Shown: positions 26,120-34,578 of the stretch, in pieces
Position numbering within the stretch: position 1 is the stretch's first letter
Layout: each line of letters starts with the position of its first letter
NCBI RefSeq assembly: GCF_000468035.1
Contig: NZ_KI260539.1
Span: forward strand, 309,709-373,708
Direction: 5' to 3'
From: Selenomonas sp. oral taxon 892 str. F0426
Lineage (GTDB): Bacteria > Bacillota > Negativicutes > Selenomonadales > Selenomonadaceae
DNA length: 64,000 bases
The notes under the pieces: generated by a model
Seen by the model: the letters and a program-made list of their open reading frames with translations, nothing else
Databases searched by the model: none
Told to the model about the DNA's origin: nothing
Position numbers and translations under genes: made by a program

Positions 26120-26932
26120 ATGTGTGACGAGATTCGGATCGGAATCATCGGAGGCGGCGCGATGGCGGAAGCTCTGATCGCAGGCATGCTCAAAGAGAGG
26201 GCAGTGCTGCCGACGCATATTTGCGTATCTGAGCACAAGGCTGTGCGCTGTGATGAGCTCACGCACAAATACGGCATACAGGCGCAGGTAGGGGCAGAAG
26301 TCTTTCTGCCCCATATTGACGTGCTTATTCTGGCAGTAAAGCCAGCAGCAGCTGCGGCAGCAATGCAGGAGAGCGCGCCTCTCCTCAAGGAGGGCGCCCT
26401 TGTCCTCTCTATTGTAGCGGGACTTCCTATCCAAGCGATTGAGGCAGTTTATCCGGAGCACCCTGTTGTTCGTGCAATGCCGAACACGCCGCTTGCCGTC
26501 GGTGCTGGGATGAGTGCCTATGCGTGTGGTACCTGTGCGGGCGCGTTGGAGTGTACGCGCACAGAGCTGCTGCTCGGAGTCGCCGGACGGACGGTTCAGG
26601 TGCAGGAGAGCGATCTCGATGCCGTGACAGGACTATCGGGCAGTGGCCCTGCCTATGTGTTTCTGATGATGGAAGCTCTGATTGAGGGCGGTGTTGCTGC
26701 AGGGCTGAAACGGGAGACTGCGACCGAACTCGCGGCGCAGACCATGCTTGGTGCGGCACAAATGGTGACCTCAGGGGAGCGCTCTCCTGCAGAGCTCCGC
26801 GCTGCGGTGACGAGTCCTGCCGGAACGACTGCAGCGGGACTGCGTGTCCTCGAGCGTGCGGGTGTACGCTCGGCTCTGATGGAGGCTGTCCTTGCGGCGG
26901 CCGAGCGTTCAAGAGAGTTGGGGAGTAAATAA
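26120..26932 (+). CDS. proC: Pyrroline-5-carboxylate reductase
   Basis: A 270-residue NAD(P)H-dependent enzyme making the last step of proline synthesis. The Rossmann motif is IGIIGGGAMAEALIAG (8-23) and the C-terminal dimer helix region holds SGSGPAYVFLMMEALIEGGV and the signature around TSPAGTTAAGLRVLE. It occupies the spot where ylmG often stands in sepF clusters and overlaps the next gene by one base (TAATG). Confidence 0.96.
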   Translation: MCDEIRIGIIGGGAMAEALIAGMLKERAVLPTHICVSEHKAVRCDELTHKYGIQAQVGAEVFLPHIDVLILAVKPAAAAAAMQESAPLLKEGALVLSIVAGLPIQAIEAVYPEHPVVRAMPNTPLAVGAGMSAYACGTCAGALECTRTELLLGVAGRTVQVQESDLDAVTGLSGSGPAYVFLMMEALIEGGVAAGLKRETATELAAQTMLGAAQMVTSGERSPAELRAAVTSPAGTTAAGLRVLERAGVRSALMEAVLAAAERSRELGSK

Positions 26933-27726
26933 TGGCAGAGCAGCAGAAGGAGCGGATTCTCCGCTTTTATCGTGGCAGCGAGGGGGAGGAGACGGCGATT
27001 CGTCTCATCGATCTTGCGGAGGCAGTAGTGAAGACGGCCAAATTTCGGCTCAGCCCCTTCCTGGATCCCTACGGACAGGAAATTGCGGAGACCATTTGTG
27101 CCAGCTATGACGGACTGCAGCTTGACTTTGACGGCGGATATCCTGGTGCGGAGCGTCAGCGTGCCATGCTGCGGCACAGAGATTTTGCGGGGCGGCCGGA
27201 TGGCTTTGCGATTGCCTGTGTGGAAGCTGCTTGGAATGGTCAATTTGCCCGCCTGACACATCGTGATGTGCTCGGTGCCGTCATGGGGCTTGGCATTGAA
27301 CGCGAGCTGATCGGAGATATCCTGCCGATAGCGGACACGGCAAAGATTCTCTGTGATACGAAGATTGCTGACTTCATCATCCAGAATTTGACGATGATCG
27401 GCGCGGTCGGCGTTAAGGTGCAGCTCGGTGATGCGTCAGAGATTGCACCGCGTGAAGAACGAATGAAAGAGATCCGTGCAACAGTGGCCTCACTGCGGCT
27501 TGACGCTATTGTTGCGGCAGGTTTTGGAATCTCACGCAGCCGTGCGGCAGACGATATTGCAGCGGACAAGGTGAAACTCAACTGGCAGAGTACGGCCAGC
27601 CCATCCAAGACAATCAAGGAGGGCGATGTCCTCTCTATGCGTGGACGTGGGCGTGCCATCGTGACTGAGGTGCGCGGACAGACGAAGAAGGGACGCACGG
27701 TCGTCGTGTTAAACCGATTTTTTTGA
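26932..27726 (+). CDS. ylmH: S4-domain RNA-binding protein YlmH
   Basis: A 264-residue cytoplasmic protein. The C-terminal S4 RNA-binding domain occupies ~180-255 (RLDAIVAAGFGISRSRAADDIAADKVKLNW), preceded by the YlmH N-terminal domain with the conserved DVLGAVMGLGIERELIGDI. YlmH has been linked to rescue of stalled large ribosomal subunits and, by position, to division. ATG overlaps proC by one base. Confidence 0.94.
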   Translation: MAEQQKERILRFYRGSEGEETAIRLIDLAEAVVKTAKFRLSPFLDPYGQEIAETICASYDGLQLDFDGGYPGAERQRAMLRHRDFAGRPDGFAIACVEAAWNGQFARLTHRDVLGAVMGLGIERELIGDILPIADTAKILCDTKIADFIIQNLTMIGAVGVKVQLGDASEIAPREERMKEIRATVASLRLDAIVAAGFGISRSRAADDIAADKVKLNWQSTASPSKTIKEGDVLSMRGRGRAIVTEVRGQTKKGRTVVVLNRFF

Positions 27727-27743
27727 GGAAAGGCGGGAGCAGA

Positions 27744-28295
27744 ATGCTGACACCGATGGATATACATGCGAAGGAATTTGGCAGAAGCTTTCGCGGATTC
27801 GATGAGACCGAGGTCAACGATTTCCTCAATGAAATCATGAAGGCATATGCCGCGGTGCTCGATGAGAATGAACAGCTGCGTGCGGAGCTGGCACGGGAAC
27901 AGGCTGCGAGTGACGAGTTTCGGCGCATCGAACAGAGTATGCGGGAGACACTGATCGTCGCGCAGAAAACAGCAGAGGAAGTCACGGCAAATGCCAAGAG
28001 AAACGCAGACCAGATGCTCGAGACCGCGGCGAAGGAGGCACAGAATCTCAAACGTGAGGCGACGCTGCAGGCAAAGGCGCAGGTGGATGATGCGGCGGAC
28101 AGAGTGCGCGGCATTGTAGCGGAGTACGAGCGCCTGGTGCGGGAAAAGCACCAATTCCTGCGCCGCATGAAGGGAAACGTACAGGCAGAACTCGCACTCA
28201 TTGAGGATGCGATTGCACAGATGCCCGATATGGCCGTTGAAAAGAACGCGAGCCGCACCAAGGACAATGTGAAACAGGGCGAGGAGGATATTTGA
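27744..28295 (+). CDS. divIVA: DivIVA-family polar/septal coiled-coil protein
   Basis: A 183-residue protein. The N-terminal lipid-binding module is DIHAKEFGRSFRGFDETEVNDFLNEI (about 5-30), followed by almost uninterrupted coiled coil. An in-frame codon 21 nt earlier was passed over because the ribosome binding site GCGGGAG lies between it and the ATG at 27744. DivIVA marks curved membrane at septum and poles. Last of the sepF-ylmH-divIVA series; it overlaps lspA as TTGA. Confidence 0.94.
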   Translation: MLTPMDIHAKEFGRSFRGFDETEVNDFLNEIMKAYAAVLDENEQLRAELAREQAASDEFRRIEQSMRETLIVAQKTAEEVTANAKRNADQMLETAAKEAQNLKREATLQAKAQVDDAADRVRGIVAEYERLVREKHQFLRRMKGNVQAELALIEDAIAQMPDMAVEKNASRTKDNVKQGEEDI

Positions 28296-28759
28296 GAGCG
28301 ATGAGCGGATGTGTGAAAGCCGCATTTTCCTTTCTTGGCATCGTACTAATCGATCAGCTGGTAAAATACTATGTGGAGATGACGATGCTGCCGGGGGAGA
28401 GCATCCCTGTTGCGTCGCCTTTTTTCCATATTACATTTGTGCTCAACCCTGGAGCAGCATTCGGTATCTTTCGTGATCAGCAGTGGCTGTTTCTTGTCAC
28501 GGCGGTATTCTTTGTCGTGGGATTTCTTGCGTCCTATGCACGACTGCGGCGTAGCGGATGTCTCATCCACTATGGCAGCGTCGCACTTGCAGCCGGAGCC
28601 GTGAGCAATCTGATCGACCGCATACGGATCGGACACGTGGTGGATTTCTTCGACTTTCGCGTGTGGCCGGTGTTCAATGTGGCGGATATTGCGATTGTCC
28701 TCGGGGCGGCAGCCGTTCTCTGGGCGCTCTTCATACAGAAAAAGGAGCTTCTCTCATGA
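28292..28759 (+). CDS. lspA: Prolipoprotein signal peptidase II
   Basis: A 155-residue inner-membrane aspartyl protease with four membrane helices that removes lipoprotein signal peptides after lipidation. Catalytic Asp residues are in SNLIDRIRIGHVVDFFDF and FNVADIAIVLG. Start may be TTG 28292 (overlaps divIVA stop, GAGGAGG 5 nt upstream) or ATG 28301. It overlaps rluD as ATGA; lspA-rluD is a common pair. Confidence 0.96.
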   Translation: MRAMSGCVKAAFSFLGIVLIDQLVKYYVEMTMLPGESIPVASPFFHITFVLNPGAAFGIFRDQQWLFLVTAVFFVVGFLASYARLRRSGCLIHYGSVALAAGAVSNLIDRIRIGHVVDFFDFRVWPVFNVADIAIVLGAAAVLWALFIQKKELLS

Positions 28760-29664
28760 GTGAGACATATATCTCCGACCGTGTGGGCGAGCGCTTGGAT
28801 CTCTTTCTCGTGCGTCATATCCCTGACATCTCGCGCAGCTATGCGCAGCGCCTCATCGAGGAGGGGCAGGTCACCGTGAACGATATGCCCCGCAAGGCGA
28901 ACTATAAGCTGCGTGTGGGGGAGCAGGTCGCGTGTACGATGCCATCGGCGGAAGAGGTCTCGATTGTGGCGGAGGACATCCCGCTCGATATTCTCTATGA
29001 GGATGCGGATATCATCGTCGTCAACAAACGGCGCGGCATGGTGGTTCATCCTGCTGCGGGTGTCATGACGGGGACGCTGGTCAATGCGCTGCTCTATCAC
29101 TGCAGGGATCTCTCGGGGATCAATGGAGTCCTGCGCCCTGGCATTGTCCATCGCCTCGACAAGGATACCTCGGGCGTCATGGTCGCGGCGAAAAATGATA
29201 TGGCGCATCACGTCCTCGCCCAGCAGATACGCGTCAAGGAGGCGCGCCGTGAATACCGCGCCATTGTGCACGGAAATATTGTGCCGCGTGCGGGCGTCAT
29301 TACAGGCGATATTGGGCGTCATCCGACAGATCGCAAGAAGATGGCGATTGTGCGGGAGAATGGAAAGCCTGCGACCACGCATTTTGAGGTACTGGAGCGC
29401 TTTGGCGATTATACTTTTGTTGCCTGTCGTCTTGAGACGGGGCGCACACATCAGATTCGTGTTCATATGACGAGTATTGGACACCCCCTCGTTGGCGATA
29501 TGAAGTATACAGGGAAGAAGAACCCCTTTGCGATTGGGGGGCAGGCACTGCACTCGCTGACACTCAGCCTCACGCATCCGCGCACGGGAGGCGAGATGAT
29601 CTTTACAGCCCCCCTGCCCGCAGATATGGAGGAAATATTGTGCAGCCTGCGGCATATGAGCTAA
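28756..29664 (+). CDS. rluD: 23S rRNA pseudouridine synthase, RluD family
   Basis: A 302-residue enzyme. An S4 domain covers ~12-70, and the catalytic domain has HRLDKDTSGVMV with the catalytic Asp (near 138) plus ETGRTHQIRVHM. By family it modifies uridines of 23S rRNA helix 69. A longer frame reaches back into lspA, but the ATG at 28756 overlaps the lspA stop and has AAAGGAG upstream. Confidence 0.94.
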   Translation: MSETYISDRVGERLDLFLVRHIPDISRSYAQRLIEEGQVTVNDMPRKANYKLRVGEQVACTMPSAEEVSIVAEDIPLDILYEDADIIVVNKRRGMVVHPAAGVMTGTLVNALLYHCRDLSGINGVLRPGIVHRLDKDTSGVMVAAKNDMAHHVLAQQIRVKEARREYRAIVHGNIVPRAGVITGDIGRHPTDRKKMAIVRENGKPATTHFEVLERFGDYTFVACRLETGRTHQIRVHMTSIGHPLVGDMKYTGKKNPFAIGGQALHSLTLSLTHPRTGGEMIFTAPLPADMEEILCSLRHMS

Positions 29665-29676
29665 GGAGATGACGGT

Positions 29677-30225
29677 ATGACAGAGTTTCGTGAAAAGGCA
29701 GTCCTCATGGACAGTGACGCCATTCGGCGCGCACTGATGCGCATTGCGCACGAGATTGTCGAAAAGAATAAGGGCACGGAGAATCTCGTGCTCGTCGGAA
29801 TCCGCACGCGCGGCGTCCCCATCGCTGCGCGGATCGCGGAGGAGATTGCGCGGATCGAGCAGCGTGAGCTGCCGCGCGGCGTGCTTGACATCACCCTCTA
29901 CCGCGACGATCTCAATGAACTGTCGTATCAGCCCATTGTGCATCCGACTGAGATGCCGGTGGATATCTCCGGCAAGACGATTGTACTTGTGGACGATGTA
30001 CTCTATACAGGGCGCACGATACGTGCAGCCATGAATGCTCTTCTCGATATTGGGCGCCCCCGAATGATCCAGCTGGCTGTGCTCATCGATCGCGGGCACA
30101 GAGAATTGCCTATCCGGGCCGATTACGTTGGCAAGAATGTCCCGACAGCGGCGCTTGAGGATGTTTCTGTCCTCTTGCATGATGTCGATGCAGAAGAGAA
30201 GGTTATCATTCGAGAACGTATCTAA
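29677..30225 (+). CDS. pyrR: Bifunctional pyr operon regulator/uracil phosphoribosyltransferase PyrR
   Basis: A 182-residue protein. The PRPP-binding loop is [16 protein letters not shown] (near 104-119), and the rest matches PyrR ([26 protein letters not shown]). In Firmicutes it binds UMP and attenuates pyr mRNA. It comes 12 nt after rluD and is followed by a terminator; no pyrimidine biosynthesis genes follow in this window, unlike in Bacillus where pyrR leads the operon. Confidence 0.95.
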   Translation: MTEFREKAVLMDSDAIRRALMRIAHEIVEKNKGTENLVLVGIRTRGVPIAARIAEEIARIEQRELPRGVLDITLYRDDLNELSYQPIVHPTEMPVDISGKTIVLVDDVLYTGRTIRAAMNALLDIGRPRMIQLAVLIDRGHRELPIRADYVGKNVPTAALEDVSVLLHDVDAEEKVIIRERI

Positions 30226-30239
30226 AATACGGCAAAATG

Positions 30240-30272
30240 GAGAGTCACGGCATGTGCTGTGACTCTCTTTTG
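30240..30272 (+). terminator. Terminator after pyrR
   Basis: GAGAGTCAC (30240-30248), 10-nt loop, GTGACTCTC (30259-30267), then TTTTG. It closes the long rodZ/pgeF-to-pyrR run. Confidence 0.85.
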
Positions 30273-30276
30273 TCTC

Positions 30277-30306
30277 TTGACGGAGGTTTTAAGATCGAGG
30301 TATAAT
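30277..30306 (+). promoter_or_regulatory. Promoter for sigH
   Basis: -35 TTGACG (30277-30282), 18-bp spacer, -10 TATAAT (30301-30306), leaving an ~80-nt leader before the start codon. Confidence 0.65.
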
Positions 30307-30392
30307 ATAAAAGTAACTAGGACGATTGTAGGGGAACTGCCTTTACATTGCATGCCTTGAGGAGAATCCTTTGAAAGTGACGGAGCGATCGT

Positions 30393-31202
30393 ATGATTTT
30401 TTACGGCGATAAGCAAAAGTCCATGTTGGATGAGGAACAGGCGGTACCAGATGAACTCGAGACGGGAGACCTCGACGCAGAAGAAGAGGAACTGGATGAG
30501 TCGTCGATAGAGAGCAGTGCCTATGATGGGTACAGCGATGAGGAACTGCTTGTACATATCCGCTCCTGCCAGGGGGACGAGGCACTGGACTATCTCATCA
30601 ACAAGTACCGTAATTTTGTGCGCTCTAAAGCACGCTCCTATTTTCTCATCGGTGCCGATCGCGAGGATATCGTACAGGAAGGCATGATCGGATTCTTCAA
30701 GGCGATCCGTGACTTTCGTGAGGACAAGCTGTCATCGTTCCGCGCCTTTGCTGAGCTCTGCGTGACGCGTCAGATCATCACGGCGATTAAGACGGCCACG
30801 CGGCAGAAGCACATTCCTCTAAACTCTTACGTATCACTCAACAAGCCGATCTATGATGAGGACTCCGATCGAACGCTGCTTGATGTGCTCTCGGGTGCAC
30901 GAATCAGTGATCCGGAGGAGCTTGTGATCAGCCGAGAAGAATTCGTTGACATTGAGCAGAAAATGGAGGAGATCCTCAGCGATCTTGAGTGGCGTGTACT
31001 CATGAGCTATCTCGATGGGAAATCTTATCAGGAAATCGCCGTCGATTTGCACCGTCAGGTAAAATCGATCGACAATGCCCTGCAGCGTGTGAAGCGCAAG
31101 CTGGAAAAATACATGGAGTCACGTGGGGATGACTTGGATATCAGTACGGTCTACCGTGGTCTTACGACGATCAACCGCGGCGCACATACACCGGAGGAAT
31201 AG
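30393..31202 (+). CDS. sigH: SigH-type sigma-70 family RNA polymerase sigma factor
   Basis: A 269-residue sigma factor. Region 2 is seen as YRNFVRSKARSYFLIGADREDIVQEGMIGFFKAIRDF (about 70-107) and region 4 as WRVLMSYLDGKSYQEIAVDLHRQVKSIDNALQRVKRKLEKY (about 200-240). This is the Spo0H/SigH pattern. It has two additions: an acidic N-terminal stretch of about 45 residues rich in Glu/Asp, and a ~25-residue tail. SigH in Bacillus serves transition-state and competence genes. Here it lies away from the usual secE-nusG neighbourhood. The start could also be the downstream Met11; the ATG at 30393 has no strong ribosome binding site. Confidence 0.85.
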   Translation: MIFYGDKQKSMLDEEQAVPDELETGDLDAEEEELDESSIESSAYDGYSDEELLVHIRSCQGDEALDYLINKYRNFVRSKARSYFLIGADREDIVQEGMIGFFKAIRDFREDKLSSFRAFAELCVTRQIITAIKTATRQKHIPLNSYVSLNKPIYDEDSDRTLLDVLSGARISDPEELVISREEFVDIEQKMEEILSDLEWRVLMSYLDGKSYQEIAVDLHRQVKSIDNALQRVKRKLEKYMESRGDDLDISTVYRGLTTINRGAHTPEE

Positions 31203-31324
31203 GGGGACTCTATTTTTAGGTACTCCTTATATTTGCAATCAGAAAATAAGTAGAAATACCTTTTTGAACCTGATATGATATTTACTAGGTGGTTGACTTA
31301 TTGATCTGCAAAGGAGGCTTTATC

Positions 31325-32056
31325 ATGTGGAATAGAATCCGATGTGCACTGCTCGTCTGTCTCATGTGCGTAACGGCTGCGAGCGCTGCTGCGGCACCGG
31401 CCGAGAATGCACGAAAGTCGATGGAGAGACCGGAACGCATTGAACTTGTGCTTGTTCTCGATAAGAGCGGATCCATGCAGGGGTTGGAGTCCGATACGAT
31501 TGGCGGATTCAACTCAATGATTGAGAAGCAGAAAGCCCTCGATGTTCCTGTGCGTGTGACGGCCGTCCTCTTTAACGATAAGATGGATATACTCTACATG
31601 AGCCGGAACATCCGCGAGGTGAAGCCCTTGACGGGGAAAGAATATGAGGTCGGCGGCACGACTGCCCTGCTTGATGCTGTGGGCAGTACGATCCTGAAGG
31701 CTGAGAAAGAGCCTGCCGTTAAGGACAAGGGAACGAAGGTGATCTTTGTCATCATTACGGACGGTATGGAAAATGCGAGCATGGAGTTCACGAAGCTGAA
31801 GGTAAAGCAGATGATCTCGGACAAACAAGAGAAGGATGGCTGGGACTTCATCTATCTTGGGGCGAATATTGATGCGGCTCAGGAAGCAGGCGCCATTGGT
31901 GTGAAGAAGGCAAATGCCGTGACCTATCGGAATACAGAATCTGGTGTGCGTGCGAACTACGATGCGGTTTCTGCCTATGTCGAAGAAGCTGCGGAGATGG
32001 GGGCCGTTTCCTCAAGTAAATGGCGCTCGCATGTAGAAGAAGATCGTGCGAAATAA
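31325..32056 (+). CDS. Secreted von Willebrand factor A domain protein
   Basis: A 243-residue protein with a signal peptide (core 8-19, likely cut after the ASA/AAA around 21-24) and one vWA domain. The MIDAS metal site has D46-K-S48-G-S50, the Thr of VGGTTALLD and the Asp of ITDGMENAS, so it can bind a divalent ion and a partner protein. A longer frame starts 36 nt earlier, but AAAGGAGG lies inside it, 8 nt before the ATG at 31325. It is alone between sigH and the cobalamin riboswitch; no chaperone ATPase or chelatase subunit adjoins it on its own transcript. Confidence 0.85.
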   Translation: MWNRIRCALLVCLMCVTAASAAAAPAENARKSMERPERIELVLVLDKSGSMQGLESDTIGGFNSMIEKQKALDVPVRVTAVLFNDKMDILYMSRNIREVKPLTGKEYEVGGTTALLDAVGSTILKAEKEPAVKDKGTKVIFVIITDGMENASMEFTKLKVKQMISDKQEKDGWDFIYLGANIDAAQEAGAIGVKKANAVTYRNTESGVRANYDAVSAYVEEAAEMGAVSSSKWRSHVEEDRAK

Positions 32057-32069
32057 GCAGGAAAAACGA

Positions 32070-32098
32070 TTGACAATCTGTGTCTAACGATGTATTCT
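32070..32098 (+). promoter_or_regulatory. Promoter for the riboswitch-cbiK transcript
   Basis: -35 TTGACA (32070-32075), 17-bp spacer, -10 TATTCT (32093-32098), about 25 nt before the riboswitch. Confidence 0.6.
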
Positions 32099-32121
32099 AT
32101 GTATATTAACTGAATTAAATG

Positions 32122-32286
32122 GAAACAGGTGCATGCGTAAATGCGCATGCTTAATAGAGAAGCCGGATGAGCCGGCACGGTCCCGCCACTGTAAGGGGAG
32201 CAAACCTGCATTGTGTCACTGGGAGGGAGATCCTCTTGGGAAGGCGCAGGGGCGCGATGAACCGAGTCAGGAGAACTGCCTGTTTG
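32122..32286 (+). promoter_or_regulatory. Cobalamin riboswitch
   Basis: The conserved core is legible: P1 arms AAACAGG (32123-32129) and CCTGTTT (32279-32285), the TTAATAGAGAAGCCGG and GGTCCCGCCACTGTAA segments, and a B12-box-like GAGTCAGGAGAACTGCC (32264-32280). It binds adenosyl- or other cobalamin and should switch off the downstream chelatase gene when cobalamin is plentiful. Confidence 0.95.
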
Positions 32287-32357
32287 AGCATCCACCGCGT
32301 GCCGAGGGCACAGACCTGCGAGTGACAGGAAGGGGATTCATGACCGATGCGGATCAT

Positions 32358-32400
32358 GGGCTTTCTTGCTCTTGCAGGAAAGCCTTTATTTATATCTTTT
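32358..32400 (+). terminator. Riboswitch expression-platform terminator
   Basis: GGCTTTC (32359-32365) and GAAAGCC (32378-32384) form the ends of a hairpin followed by TTTATTTATATCTTTT, ending 14 nt before the cbiK start. This suggests control by premature termination, possibly also blocking the ribosome binding site. Confidence 0.75.
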
Positions 32401-32413
32401 GGGAGGAATTCGG

Positions 32414-33445
32414 ATGAAGAATTGGAAGAAAATGCTGGTTGCTTCGCTTGCGTGCTCGGCGGTTCTGGGACTTTCGTACAGCCCGGCAGAAGCTGCATAT
32501 GAGCTGAACCCCGAGGTGAAGACAGCAACACCGGCACTCATGGAGGCATCGGAGATCGGTGTGCTGAAGTATGAGAATCCGCAGATGCGGAACTATACGA
32601 ACAAGGATGCCATCGTTGTGACGAGCTTCGGTACGACGTTTAAGGAGACGCGTGAGAAGACGATTGAGGCAACGGTGGATGCGATCAAGGCAGCACATCC
32701 TGGCGTGAAGGTTGTGACGGCGTTTACCTCCCACATCATCATCGACCGCATCGCAAAGAAAGAGGGAGTGAAGTACCCAACCCCCGAGGAGGCGCTTGCG
32801 CAGCTTAAGGCGGACGGCTACTCACGTGTGGCGCTCGTCTCGCTCGACGTTATCCCGGGTATGGAATATGCCTATGTCAGAGGGGTATTCCACGGCTACA
32901 AGGATCAGTTCAAGACGATGACCTGCGGCACTTCCCTCATGTACTGGCAGGGACAGGAGGAGCAGCCGGATGATATCATCGAGTTCATTCAGGCATTCGC
33001 CAGCCAGTTCCCCCAGCAGAAGAAGGACGATGCCATTCTCATCATGGCACATGGCACGCCGCATATCTCGAATGCGTACTATGCTGTGATTCAGGCGAAG
33101 CTCGATGCGCTCGGCTACAAGAACGTCTATGTCTATACGGTCGAGGGCTGGCCGAGCCTTGAGGATGTCATCCCGAAGCTCAAGGCGAACAAGATCAAGC
33201 ATGTGACGCTTGTTCCGATGATGATGGTTGCGGGCGATCATGCGACCAACGATATGGCGGGCGATGATCCGGATTCGCACAAGAACATTCTCATGGGCGA
33301 GGGCTACAAGGTGGATGCCTATCTCCATGGAATTGGCGAGAACAAGATGGTCCGCGATATGTATGTGGAGCGTGCCCACGACGCATGGGCTGCGCTGCAG
33401 GGCGATAAGGGCGCGGACGCAGATCATATCAAAATGATGAAGTAA
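32414..33445 (+). CDS. cbiK: Exported sirohydrochlorin cobaltochelatase, CbiK family
   Basis: A 343-residue CbiK-type chelatase. The family inserts Co2+ into sirohydrochlorin, the first committed step of the anaerobic cobalamin route. Chelatase motifs are VTSFGTTFKETREKT, TAFTSHIIIDRI, and MAHGTPHISNAYY holding a catalytic-type His. A signal peptide is clear: MKNWKK, hydrophobic 8-20, cut near SPAEA at 27, so the enzyme should work outside the cytoplasm, like the periplasmic CbiK of Desulfovibrio. A longer frame runs back into the riboswitch terminator; GGGAGG before the ATG at 32414 decides the start. No other cbi gene is present. Confidence 0.9.
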   Translation: MKNWKKMLVASLACSAVLGLSYSPAEAAYELNPEVKTATPALMEASEIGVLKYENPQMRNYTNKDAIVVTSFGTTFKETREKTIEATVDAIKAAHPGVKVVTAFTSHIIIDRIAKKEGVKYPTPEEALAQLKADGYSRVALVSLDVIPGMEYAYVRGVFHGYKDQFKTMTCGTSLMYWQGQEEQPDDIIEFIQAFASQFPQQKKDDAILIMAHGTPHISNAYYAVIQAKLDALGYKNVYVYTVEGWPSLEDVIPKLKANKIKHVTLVPMMMVAGDHATNDMAGDDPDSHKNILMGEGYKVDAYLHGIGENKMVRDMYVERAHDAWAALQGDKGADADHIKMMK

Positions 33446-33475
33446 GGCGCATATATCCGCCCTTTGTATGATGAG

Positions 33476-33520
33476 GGGGCTGTCGCAGGAGTGTTTGCTT
33501 CTGCGGCAGCCCCTTTTCTT
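33476..33520 (+). terminator. cbiK terminator
   Basis: GGGGCTGTCGCAG, 12-nt loop, CTGCGGCAGCCCC, then TTTTCTTT: a strong GC-rich hairpin with one mismatch. Confidence 0.88.
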
Positions 33521-33586
33521 TGCGGAGATACCCTGCTATAATATGTGCAGAAGCGAAGGGATCCGCACATGAAGGAGCGTACGGCA

Positions 33587-34573
33587 ATGAAGATTGCAGT
33601 TGTTGGGACAGGGATGATTGCGCGGGAGGCGCTCGCAGCCCTGCGTAAAGTGGAGAATGTCGAGGTCACCGGGCTATGCGCACGCCCTCACAGTCTTGAT
33701 AAAGCACGCGCCTTGGCACAGGAGTTCGGTGTATCCGAAGTGACGACGGACTATGAGGAAATGCTCGCGAGGCATAACGCTGACTTTGTCTATCTCGGCA
33801 TTGTCAACAGCGCACATTTTGACTATGCACGGCAGGCGATAGAGGCGGGCTGGCACGTTATTGTGGAAAAGCCCTTTGCCTCGACACTTGCTGAGACGGA
33901 GGAGCTGATCGCGCGAGCCCGTGCAGCGCACTGCTATCTCTTTGAGGCGATGACACCGCTTTTTCTGCCGAACTACCTGGGGATTTTGGAGGCGCTTCCA
34001 AGTCTTGGACTGATCCGACTTGTGCAGGCCAATTTTTCGCAGTATTCGAGCCGCTATGACCGCTATCTCGCACGCGACGTGGCTCCGGCATTCGATCCGT
34101 CTCTCTCGGGGGGCGCACTTTACGATCTGAATGTCTATAATGTCTCACTCATCACTTCTCTCTTTGGCCGTCCCAAGTCGGCCACGTATGCAGCAAATAT
34201 TGGATTTAACGGCATTGATACCTCCGGTGTACTGACGATGCGGTACAATGGATTTGTTGCGACTGCGGCAGCAGCGAAGGACAGCTCCAGTCCATCCTTC
34301 TTCATGATACAGGGAGAGTCTGGTTGGATCCGCGCCGAGGGGATACCGAGTGAGCTTTCCTCCTTTACGGTAGGTCTGCGCGGCCGAGAGCCGAAAACTT
34401 ATGCGATGAATCGGCACGCGCACCGCATGGTACACGAGTTTGAGGCCATGCGGGACATCTTTGCACGACAGGATTATATGAGTGTGGAGGAGGGGCTGCA
34501 GACATCGCGAACTGTGATCGCCGTCATGGAGAAGGCTCGCCTCATGGCCGGGATTCAGTTTCGGGCGGATTGA
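33587..34573 (+). CDS. Gfo/Idh/MocA-family NAD(P)-dependent oxidoreductase
   Basis: A 328-residue dehydrogenase of the glucose-fructose oxidoreductase type. Rossmann motif VVGTGMIAREAL is at the N-terminus, the family signature EKPFAST near 100, and a C-terminal alpha/beta domain with GGALYDLNVYNVSLITSLFG. Substrate is unknown; relatives act on sugars, inositols or dihydrodiols. Three in-frame Met precede; the ATG at 33587 is chosen because AAGGAG lies 9 nt upstream and the Rossmann strand starts at once. A TATAAT stands at 33539-33544. Confidence 0.88.
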   Translation: MKIAVVGTGMIAREALAALRKVENVEVTGLCARPHSLDKARALAQEFGVSEVTTDYEEMLARHNADFVYLGIVNSAHFDYARQAIEAGWHVIVEKPFASTLAETEELIARARAAHCYLFEAMTPLFLPNYLGILEALPSLGLIRLVQANFSQYSSRYDRYLARDVAPAFDPSLSGGALYDLNVYNVSLITSLFGRPKSATYAANIGFNGIDTSGVLTMRYNGFVATAAAAKDSSSPSFFMIQGESGWIRAEGIPSELSSFTVGLRGREPKTYAMNRHAHRMVHEFEAMRDIFARQDYMSVEEGLQTSRTVIAVMEKARLMAGIQFRAD

Positions 34574-34578
34574 TTGAT

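Noticed and set aside
28570..30180. 536-codon minus-strand open frame
   Set aside because: Antisense to lspA, rluD and pyrR, all of which are well supported.
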